In this document: positions 6,091-11,298 of the stretch, piece by piece
How positions within the stretch are numbered: the stretch's first letter is position 1
How the letters are laid out: the number at the start of each line of letters is the position of its first letter
Origin: an uncultured Bacilli bacterium
GTDB lineage: Bacteria; Bacillota_I; Bacilli_A; RF39; UBA660
Length of the DNA: 11,298 bases
Direction: 5' to 3'
Assembly (NCBI GenBank): GCA_944358565.1
Contig: CALVRK010000025.1
Coordinates: 1-11,298, forward strand
Program-made: the position numbers and the translations under genes
Notes under the pieces: model-generated
What the model was told of the DNA's origin: nothing
The model's input: the letters and a program-made list of their open reading frames with translations, nothing else
The model's database searches: none

Positions 6091-7359
6091 ATGTTTATTG
6101 ATGAAGCTATAGTTGAACTTATTGCTGGTAGTGGTGGCAATGGTTGTTTAGCCTTTAGAAGAGAAAAATATGTCGCTATGGGTGGTCCATTTGGTGGTAA
6201 TGGCGGTAAAGGCTCAGACATTATTTTTAAAGTCGATTCTGGATTAAATACATTAGTTGATTTTAAATATAAAAAAATAATCAAAGGTTATAAAGGTGAA
6301 AATGGTATGGGAAAAGGTATGCATGGGAAAAATGCCGAGAATATTATCATACCAGTTCCTAGAGGAACTGTTGTCACCGACTATGATACTGGTTTAGTTA
6401 TTGCCGATCTAACCGAAAATAATGAAGAAGTAGTTATTGCTAAAGGTGGCAGGGGCGGACGAGGTAATATGGCTTTTGCTACTCAATCTAATCCCGCACC
6501 ACACTATGCCGAAAATGGTGAACCTGGTGAAAGAGTAAAAGTTAAAATTGAATTAAAATTAATGGCTGATGTCGGTTTAGTTGGTATGCCAAGTGTTGGA
6601 AAATCAACCTTCATATCTAAAATATCCGCTTCTAAACCCAAAATAGCTGATTACCCATTTACTACCTTAAAACCTAATTTAGGTGTTGTTAAAACATCTG
6701 ATAATCGTAGTTTCGTCGTTGCTGATCTTCCGGGACTTATTGAAGGAGCTTCTTTAGGTCATGGACTTGGTGATAAGTTTTTAAAACATGTTGAAAGAAC
6801 TAGAATAATTGCTCATATAATTGATATGAGTGGTTATACAAATGATCCATATAAAGACTATATTACAATCAATAAAGAATTAGAAAATTTTGATGAATCA
6901 TTAATTAAAAAGCCACAAATTGTAATTGCCAATAAAATGGATATGCCTTCTTCAAAAGAAAATTTAAAAAAATTTAAAGAAAAAGTTGATAAAGACGTCT
7001 ACGAAATGTCAGCTATTAATGGCGAAGGAATTAATAAAATTTTATTAAAACTAGCTGATATGTTAGATGAAATACCTAAATCACAGTTATATAAAGATGA
7101 AAAATTCGAAAGTCATGTCATTTACAAGTTTAAAGAAGAAAAGCCATATAAGATAACTAAAGATAATGATACATGGATAATAAGTGGTAAAGGCATTGAA
7201 AAACTTTTGATCATGAGTCGGTTAGATACCGATGAAGCCATTTTACGTTTTTCAAATAAATTAAGAAAAATGGGGATTGATGATGAACTTAGAGCTTTAG
7301 GAGCCAAGGATGGTGATCCTATTAGAATAATGGATTATGAATTTGAATTTAAAGAGTAA
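6091..7359 (+). CDS. obg: GTPase Obg/CgtA
   Basis: Essential ribosome-associated GTPase acting in 50S assembly and the stringent and stress responses; in Bacillus it is also needed for sporulation initiation. The 422-residue length is typical of the Firmicutes form with the C-terminal OCT domain. Residues 1-158 are the glycine-rich Obg fold (FRREKYVAMGGPFGGNGGKGSDI, GGRGGRGN). The G domain shows G1 GMPSVGKS (165-172), switch I TTL (191-193), G3 DLPG (212-215), G4 NKMD (281-284) and G5 SAI (307-309). Residues about 345-422 are the OCT domain (EKPYKITKDNDTWIISGKGIEKL ... LRKMGIDDELRALGAKDGDPIRI). The start is clear from GGGTGAT four bases upstream of the ATG, in the leader of its own promoter. 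No ribosomal protein genes or spo0B neighbour it here. Nothing in the sequence suggests loss of function. Confidence 0.97.
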   Translation: MFIDEAIVELIAGSGGNGCLAFRREKYVAMGGPFGGNGGKGSDIIFKVDSGLNTLVDFKYKKIIKGYKGENGMGKGMHGKNAENIIIPVPRGTVVTDYDTGLVIADLTENNEEVVIAKGGRGGRGNMAFATQSNPAPHYAENGEPGERVKVKIELKLMADVGLVGMPSVGKSTFISKISASKPKIADYPFTTLKPNLGVVKTSDNRSFVVADLPGLIEGASLGHGLGDKFLKHVERTRIIAHIIDMSGYTNDPYKDYITINKELENFDESLIKKPQIVIANKMDMPSSKENLKKFKEKVDKDVYEMSAINGEGINKILLKLADMLDEIPKSQLYKDEKFESHVIYKFKEEKPYKITKDNDTWIISGKGIEKLLIMSRLDTDEAILRFSNKLRKMGIDDELRALGAKDGDPIRIMDYEFEFKE

Positions 7360-7429
7360 GGAAAGCAAAGTACAAACATAATGATATTCTATAAAATGTT
7401 ATTTTTAAAATATAATTAAAGTAATGAAT

Positions 7430-7457
7430 AAAGTATTGATTCTTTTCAATACTTTTT
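7430..7457 (+). terminator. Terminator downstream of obg
   Basis: A 10-bp perfect stem (AAAGTATTGA, 7430-7439, with 7446-7455), loop TTCTTT and continuing T's. It starts 70 bases after the obg stop; the 70-base stretch between them shows no gene. Confidence 0.8.
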
Positions 7458-7467
7458 AATATATTAG

Positions 7468-7668
7468 TTCGGAAAATATCCAAGCCATCAACCAACAATT
7501 ATACCAAGAAGTATAATAGGAATAGATTTAGGAATTAAAGATTTAAGTATAAGAAAGTGGGAATGTCCTATATGTCATACTAATCATGACCGTGATTATA
7601 ATGCATCAGTAAATATAATGTTTAAAGGTTTAGAAAAATACATGTTATATTTAAAGCAACATATCTAA
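7468..7668 (+). pseudogene. tnpB: tnpB remnant 2 (IS200/IS605 OrfB), RuvC-I fused to the C-terminus
   Basis: A frame open from about 7468 to the TAA at 7666-7668, without a start codon. It reads a short pre-RuvC segment, the RuvC-I motif IIGIDLGIKDL (catalytic Asp present), then directly RKWECPICHTNHDRDYNAS, which is the second zinc knuckle and RuvC-III, and a C-terminus ending EKYMLYLKQHI. The N-terminal domain, RuvC-II and the first zinc knuckle are gone. The junction lies at TTAAAGATTT (about 7534-7543), which also occurs in remnant 1 at the equivalent C-terminal site (2957-2966), so the deletion probably occurred between two copies of this 10-base microhomology. It cannot make active TnpB but keeps its 3' flank with RNA structure. 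Confidence 0.88.
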
Positions 7669-7681
7669 TCATAAATTTTGA
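7570..7681 (+). repeat. 112-bp direct repeat, copy 2 (tnpB 3' end)
   Basis: Same orientation as 2982-3093 with 107 of 112 bases identical by eye and no gaps. The intact frame here indicates that this copy is less decayed at its 3' end than copy 1. Confidence 0.9.
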
Positions 7682-7784
7682 CATAAGTAAAATAGAAATT
7701 AGGGTAGCGATTATCCGATACTCTATATGGAGGAGTCTAAGATTCCAATAAAGTAGAAAGAGCTTACCGTGAGGTAATAACGTG
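7682..7784 (+). ncRNA. Putative TnpB omega-RNA scaffold / IS right end
   Basis: Directly after the tnpB remnant, three consecutive hairpins can be drawn. The first is AGGGTAGC (7701-7708) with GATACTCT (7717-7724), one mismatch and one wobble. The second is GGAGTC (7732-7737) with GATTCC (7741-7746), loop TAA. The third is TTACC (7764-7768) with GGTAA (7773-7777), closed by the GNRA-type tetraloop GTGA. In IS200/IS605 elements the tnpB 3' end and right end are transcribed as the omega-RNA, whose scaffold binds TnpB and whose guide is the flanking DNA. Position, orientation and folding fit that. The exact right boundary, placed here near 7784, is a guess; the guide would begin just beyond it. 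The equivalent region is absent after remnant 1. Confidence 0.55.
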
Positions 7785-7856
7785 CAAAATTTATTTTGGT
7801 ATTTTGTTCGTGAACTGATTTGTTAAAAAAACTAATTTATTAAAACTAGACATTTT

Positions 7857-7887
7857 TTGACACAATATTAAAAAAGTATGGTAAAAT
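7857..7887 (+). promoter_or_regulatory. Promoter of ezrA with extended -10
   Basis: TTGACA (7857-7862) is a consensus -35. TAAAAT (7882-7887) preceded by TGG gives an extended -10 with a long 19-base spacer. The ATG is 18 bases beyond, with GGGTGAT between. The remainder of 7785-7856 shows nothing I recognise. Confidence 0.6.
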
Positions 7888-7905
7888 TATACTAGGGTGA
7901 TATAC

Positions 7906-9636
7906 ATGGATAACATTGCAATAATGATTGCTGCCGCTATAGGTACTACGTTAGTTATTGTCCTTATTATTTTGGGAGTGTTAAAGAGCCGTAAAAAGAA
8001 AAAATATAAAAAATTGATTGAAGATTTAGATTATCAAAAAAATAGACTTGATACTTCGCCAGTTGGACCAGAACTTGCCAAAGTCGGAAGTTATGTTGGA
8101 AACGAAAAATTAGAGATTTTATATAACAATTGGAAAGAAAGATTAAATGAGATTAAAGAAATTCAAATTCCCAAAATTACAGATATGTTAATCGAAGCTG
8201 AATACTCATTATCTCAAACAGACTATAAAAGTACCATGTATAAAATAGCCAAACTAGAAATGGAAATTTATAAAGTCAGAGCTACCTCTGCATTTCTATT
8301 AAATGAAATAAAAGATATTACTAATAGTGAAGAACGTAATCGTGCCAGCATTACTAAATTGAAAGCTAAATATCGCGAGTTATACGAAAAATTTGAAGAA
8401 ACAATGAATGAATTTGGTGAATTCGCACCCGTTGTCACTATGCAATTTGAAACTATTAGTAAAAGATTTGAAGACTTTGAGACTTTAATGGAAAATAATG
8501 AGTACACTGAAGTTCCAAATATTTTAAAAGCTATTGATGAACTTTTAAAACATATGGAAGTAGTTATTGAAGAACTTCCATCAATTGTTTTGATTGCTGA
8601 AGGCATTTTACCTAAAAAAATGGAAGAAATAAGCTCTATATATCAAAAAATGGTTGCGGCCGGGTATCCTTTGGATTATTTAAATGTTGAATATAATATT
8701 GATGAAGCTAAAAAGAAAATTGCTGATATTTTAGATAGAGCTAAAGTTTTAAATTTAGAAGATAGTTTATTTGATTTAAAAGTTTTAACTGAGTATTTTG
8801 AAAATCTATTTACGGATTTTGAAAAAGAAAAAGTTATTAAATCAGATTATGATGAAGCTAGTAAAACATTACGCGCAAAATTAAAGAAAATTAATACATT
8901 AGTTCAAGATATTTTCGCACAGATGGATGATTTAAAAAAATTATATAGTTTATCACAAGAAGATATTAAAGATTTATATGAAGTTAAAAACGATTTAGAT
9001 AAATTAAATGAAGATTATAATACTTTAATCACTCATACAAGTAATCATAGCTTCGCATATTCTAAATTAACTGAGGAAATAGAAAACTTAGTTATCAGAT
9101 TATCTAATCTTGAAAATAAATTAGATAATACCTTAAATGTTATCGGTAATATGCATGATGATGAGATGCGTGCGCGCCAGCAACTTGCGGAGGTTGAAGA
9201 CTTACTTAAAAATTCTCAAAAACAAATTAGATCATTTAACTTACCAGTTATTCCTAATCGTTATTTTGTCGAATTAAGGGAAGCTAAAGAAGCAATGAAT
9301 GAAATTGTTAAGGAATTAGAGAAAAAGCCAATTACCATTGAAACACTAAATACTAGAGTAGATACCGCTCGTGATCTTGCTTTAAAATTATACGGCAAAA
9401 CCAAAGAGATGATGAAAACGGCGATGTTTGCTGAAATGGCTATTGTTTACGGTAATAGATACCGTTCATCTGAAAAAGATTTAGATCGTAACTTAACTTA
9501 TTCCGAGATGTTATTTGTCAAAGGTGAATATAAAAAATCTTTAGAACTAACTATCAATTCTTTAAATAAAATTGAACCAGGAATCTATGATAAACTTTTA
9601 AAGTTATATGGTGGAAAAGAAAGAATGAGTGAATAA
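7906..9636 (+). CDS. ezrA: Septation ring formation regulator EzrA
   Basis: EzrA is a membrane-anchored negative regulator of FtsZ ring formation and a division-site organiser. The protein has 576 residues from the ATG at 7906; an upstream in-frame GTG at 7897 is part of the GGGTGAT ribosome binding site and was rejected as start. Residues 4-26 form the single N-terminal membrane span, followed by a basic stretch (KSRKKKKYKK) that holds the rest in the cytoplasm. Residues 30-560 are almost all heptad-rich coiled coil with few prolines, matching EzrA's spectrin-like repeats. Near the end AIVYGNRYRSS (517-520 NRYR) is the conserved QNR patch needed for septal localisation, here with V where Q is usual. 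The length matches the family. It is followed by its own terminator and then thiI, as in Bacillus but without nifZ between. Confidence 0.93.
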   Translation: MDNIAIMIAAAIGTTLVIVLIILGVLKSRKKKKYKKLIEDLDYQKNRLDTSPVGPELAKVGSYVGNEKLEILYNNWKERLNEIKEIQIPKITDMLIEAEYSLSQTDYKSTMYKIAKLEMEIYKVRATSAFLLNEIKDITNSEERNRASITKLKAKYRELYEKFEETMNEFGEFAPVVTMQFETISKRFEDFETLMENNEYTEVPNILKAIDELLKHMEVVIEELPSIVLIAEGILPKKMEEISSIYQKMVAAGYPLDYLNVEYNIDEAKKKIADILDRAKVLNLEDSLFDLKVLTEYFENLFTDFEKEKVIKSDYDEASKTLRAKLKKINTLVQDIFAQMDDLKKLYSLSQEDIKDLYEVKNDLDKLNEDYNTLITHTSNHSFAYSKLTEEIENLVIRLSNLENKLDNTLNVIGNMHDDEMRARQQLAEVEDLLKNSQKQIRSFNLPVIPNRYFVELREAKEAMNEIVKELEKKPITIETLNTRVDTARDLALKLYGKTKEMMKTAMFAEMAIVYGNRYRSSEKDLDRNLTYSEMLFVKGEYKKSLELTINSLNKIEPGIYDKLLKLYGGKERMSE

Positions 9637-9640
9637 ACCA

Positions 9641-9670
9641 AAAGAAAGTTCAAAATTGAACTCTCTTTTT
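9641..9670 (+). terminator. Terminator of ezrA
   Basis: AAAGA-AGTTCAA (9641-9653) pairs with TTGAACT-TCTTT (9656-9668), with a single mismatch after seven pairs and a short loop, running into T's. It begins four bases after the ezrA stop. Confidence 0.75.
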
Positions 9671-9671
9671 C

Positions 9672-9700
9672 TTTTAAAAACTTCAAAATAATAGTATAAT
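9672..9700 (+). promoter_or_regulatory. Probable thiI promoter (good -10, poor -35)
   Basis: TATAAT at 9695-9700 with the ATG 23 bases on. The only hexamer at the right distance is TTTTAA (9672-9677), a weak -35 that overlaps the end of the ezrA terminator's T tract. Confidence 0.5.
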
Positions 9701-9723
9701 TACAGAGGTGGTGAGGTTTTTGT

Positions 9724-10893
9724 ATGCAAGAGTTAATTATGATTAAATATGGAGAGTTAACAACAAAAAAAGCTAATCGAAAAATATTTATCAACATTCT
9801 AACTCAAAATGTTGAAAAAATGTTAAAAAAAGAAGATGTAGAAATAACTAAAGATAATGTTCGAATGTTTATCAAATGTAATGATGCTCATAAAATTGCC
9901 AGCATTTTACAAAAAGTATTCGGTATACATGGTATAGTAATTGCCTATAAAGTTAATAATAACATTGAAGATGTTTTAAATAAATCTTTAGAGATTATGA
10001 ATAAAAATAAACATACTTTTAAAGTTGTCACTAAACGTGCGGATAAAAGCTATCCTATCCATTCAATGGATTATAGCCGTAAGTTAGGTGGATTAATTTT
10101 AAAAAATTCTAATTTTAAAGTGGACGTTCATAATCCCGATATTACTTTAACTGTTGAAATTAGAACCGAAGGAACGTTCGCATATACCGATGAGATTAAA
10201 GGTGCGGGTGGATATCCAGTTGGCGTCGAGGGCAAAGGTTTATTGATGTTATCAGGTGGTATTGATAGTCCAGTTGCTGGCTATTTAACTTTAAAAAGAG
10301 GCGTAAATGTTGAGTGTTTATATTTTGAGTCACCGCCTCATACCAGCACTGAAGCTAAAAACAAAGTTATTAAACTCGCTAGTATTATCAATGAATATTC
10401 TGGCCGTATAAAAGTCCATATAGTACCATTTACTTTAATTCAAGAAGCGATTTTTAAAAACTGCCCTGACACTTATATGATAACCATTATGCGAAGAATG
10501 ATGTACCGGATCGCCGCACTTTATGCGGAAAAAATTGGAGCCAAAATATTAATTAATGGTGAAAGTATTGGTCAAGTTGCAAGCCAAACATTAGATAGCA
10601 TGGTCTGCATAAATAATGTTACCAATATGCCAGTTATAAGACCTGTCGCTTGCTTTGATAAATTAGAAATTATTGACATAGCTAAAAAGATAAACACTTA
10701 TGATACCAGTATTTTGCCATATGAAGATTGCTGCACCATATTTGTTCCAAAACATCCAGTTATCAAACCAGAGTTAAGTAAATGTCTAGAATATGAAAAG
10801 AACTTTGATTATCAAACATTAATCGAAAAAGCTATCGATAATATTGAAACAATTACTAACTTCGAAGAAGATAAATTTGAAGATATACTTTAG
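9724..10893 (+). CDS. thiI: tRNA 4-thiouridine synthetase ThiI
   Basis: ThiI adenylates U8 of tRNA and transfers sulfur from a cysteine desulfurase to make 4-thiouridine; in some bacteria it also feeds thiazole synthesis. The 389 residues match the short Firmicutes form without a rhodanese domain. Residues 1-60 are the ferredoxin-like domain and about 60-160 the THUMP RNA-binding domain (RADKSYPIHSMDYSRKLGG, DITLTVEIRTEGTFAYTDEIKGAGGYPVG). The PP-loop ATP site is SGGIDSP at 177-183. The pyrophosphatase domain has INGESIGQVASQTL (277-290), and PYEDCCTIFVPKHP contains C336-C337. The start follows GAGGTGGTGAGG. The partner desulfurase (nifZ/iscS), usually the adjacent gene, is not in the window. 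Without a rhodanese domain, a thiamine role is unlikely and tRNA modification is the safer call. Confidence 0.96.
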   Translation: MQELIMIKYGELTTKKANRKIFINILTQNVEKMLKKEDVEITKDNVRMFIKCNDAHKIASILQKVFGIHGIVIAYKVNNNIEDVLNKSLEIMNKNKHTFKVVTKRADKSYPIHSMDYSRKLGGLILKNSNFKVDVHNPDITLTVEIRTEGTFAYTDEIKGAGGYPVGVEGKGLLMLSGGIDSPVAGYLTLKRGVNVECLYFESPPHTSTEAKNKVIKLASIINEYSGRIKVHIVPFTLIQEAIFKNCPDTYMITIMRRMMYRIAALYAEKIGAKILINGESIGQVASQTLDSMVCINNVTNMPVIRPVACFDKLEIIDIAKKINTYDTSILPYEDCCTIFVPKHPVIKPELSKCLEYEKNFDYQTLIEKAIDNIETITNFEEDKFEDIL

Positions 10894-10916
10894 TAAAATT
10901 TACCAATAAAAAAAAT

Positions 10917-10945
10917 GCATTAAATTTCCAAATGTACACAATATA
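10917..10945 (+). promoter_or_regulatory. Candidate forespore sigma-G promoter of the SASP gene
   Basis: GCATT (10917-10921) resembles the sigma-G -35 (GHATR), followed by 17 bases and CAATATA (10939-10945), which matches the -10 CATWHTA at six of seven positions. The ATG is 23 bases on. Sigma-G control is what is known for ssp genes. A good sigma-A pair was not seen here. Confidence 0.6.
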
Positions 10946-10955
10946 TAAATGTACA
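10930..10955 (+). repeat. Direct repeat AAATGTACA x2 around the SASP -10
   Basis: AAATGTACA occurs at 10930-10938 and 10947-10955, a 17-base period, flanking the putative -10. Each copy contains the palindrome TGTACA. It may be a regulator site or a chance repeat in AT-rich DNA. Confidence 0.4.
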
Positions 10956-10968
10956 GGAGGTGAAATGT

Positions 10969-11172
10969 ATGACTAATAATAGTAATCGTTTAGTAGTTCC
11001 TGGCGCTAAACAAGCAATTGAACAAATGAAATATGAAATTGCTAATGAATTAGGCGTTAAAATGGGACCAGATGCTACTAGTAGAGCTAATGGTTCAGTA
11101 GGTGGAGAAATTACTAAAAGACTTGTACAAATGGGTCAACAACAAATTTCAGGTTCTAACTATACTAAATAA
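10969..11172 (+). CDS. Alpha/beta-type small acid-soluble spore protein
   Basis: A DNA-coating protein of the spore core that protects against UV and heat and is degraded by the GPR protease at germination. It has 67 residues from the ATG at 10969; the in-frame GTG at 10960 lies inside the AGGAGGTG ribosome binding site and was rejected. The family core is complete: LVVPGAKQAIEQMKYEIANELG, with the GPR cleavage context YEIA, and GPDATSRANGSVGGEITKRLVQM, with conserved Gly and Arg residues that contact DNA. Residues before and after are short and variable, as usual. It lies next to thiI, as sspA does in B. subtilis, but the family has many paralogues so no symbol is given. It is strong evidence that the organism makes true endospores. 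Confidence 0.97.
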   Translation: MTNNSNRLVVPGAKQAIEQMKYEIANELGVKMGPDATSRANGSVGGEITKRLVQMGQQQISGSNYTK

Positions 11173-11190
11173 TTAAACCTAAATGTATAT

Positions 11191-11219
11191 AGAGACAGTT
11201 AATTTACACTGTCTTTTTT
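11191..11219 (+). terminator. Terminator of the SASP gene
   Basis: AGACAGT (11193-11199) pairs with ACTGTCT (11208-11214), extendable by two weaker pairs, then six T's (11214-11219). It begins 18 bases after the stop. Confidence 0.85.
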
Positions 11220-11239
11220 CATAAGTTGTGTTCAACTTT

Positions 11240-11269
11240 ATGACTGATAAATGAAAAGTGTGATATAAT
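11240..11269 (+). promoter_or_regulatory. Promoter for a gene beyond the window end
   Basis: ATGACT (11240-11245), an 18-base spacer and TATAAT (11264-11269) preceded by TGA, an extended -10. The inverted repeat AAGTTG/CAACTT (11223-11228, 11233-11238) abuts its -35. No coding start is visible before the window ends. Confidence 0.6.
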
Positions 11270-11298
11270 TAGTATAGCCAAATCAAAAATGTAGAAAG

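Noticed and set aside
6057..6284. Minus-strand ORF of 75 codons over the obg start
   Set aside because: Its proline-rich sequence is the antisense of Obg's glycine-rich codons; it overlaps the obg promoter and start.
7897..7905. GTG start for ezrA
   Set aside because: The GTG is part of the GGGTGAT ribosome binding site; the ATG at 7906 has correct spacing and matches family N-termini.
8268..8606. Minus-strand ORF of 112 codons inside ezrA
   Set aside because: Ser/Ile-rich antisense of a coiled-coil gene, with no recognisable motif.
9585..9797. Minus-strand ORF of 70 codons spanning the ezrA-thiI gap
   Set aside because: It crosses the ezrA terminator and the start of thiI; both are better explained as plus-strand features.
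1..11298. TGA read as tryptophan, because none of the confidently called genes ends in TGA
   Set aside because: All tryptophans in the intact genes are TGG with no in-frame TGA, so the standard code is sufficient; TGA stops are simply rare in this small sample.
1..11298. CRISPR arrays, tRNA or rRNA genes
   Set aside because: No regularly spaced repeats and no tRNA- or rRNA-like sequence were seen on either strand.

Overview
The window looks like chromosome from a low-GC, endospore-forming member of the Bacilli/Firmicutes. The base composition is strongly AT-rich, genes are preceded by GGTGAT- or AGGAGG-type ribosome binding sites, and the gene set mixes spore genes (an alpha/beta-type SASP, a SpoVID-like coat protein, a YsxE/CotS-like protein) with EzrA, Obg and ParC. 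All tryptophans in the intact genes are TGG, so the ordinary bacterial code applies. The short pilin/leucine-rich-repeat protein and the Rpn-type nuclease are reminiscent of uncultured gut Bacilli (RF39- or Erysipelotrichia-like), but the exact lineage is an inference.

Layout. Positions 1-1440 hold the 3' part of parC and its terminator. Positions 1441-3093 are an accessory patch: a complete Rpn-family PD-(D/E)XK nuclease/transposase gene, a cluster of three palindromes, and a decayed IS200/IS605-type tnpB. Positions 3140-5298 form a same-strand cluster: a Fe/Mn superoxide dismutase, a very short SpoVID-like coat protein with a C-terminal LysM domain, and a YsxE/CotS-family kinase-like protein. 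A 57-codon membrane-protein ORF with a good ribosome binding site lies on the opposite strand at 5266-5439. A short secreted or pilin-like protein with a BspA-type leucine-rich repeat (5556-6023) and obg (6091-7359) follow, each with its own promoter. Positions 7360-7905 contain the obg terminator, a second tnpB remnant, and a structured RNA region that looks like the omega-RNA (guide RNA) scaffold of that element. The rest is ezrA, thiI and an alpha/beta SASP gene, then a promoter for a gene beyond the window.

How it fits together. Two spore blocks match the Bacillus subtilis order as I remember it: spoVID-ysxE, and ezrA-(nifZ)-thiI-sspA, here without the cysteine desulfurase nifZ. The SOD gene directly upstream of spoVID suggests an enzyme that works in spore coat maturation. 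The two tnpB remnants share a 112-bp repeat (107 of 112 identical) in the same orientation and bracket the SOD-to-obg segment; neither can encode an active TnpB. Most interesting for follow-up are the unannotated small membrane ORF, the orphan omega-RNA scaffold, the SOD/coat-gene pairing, and an in-frame internal start in the SpoVID-like gene that would separately produce its LysM half.
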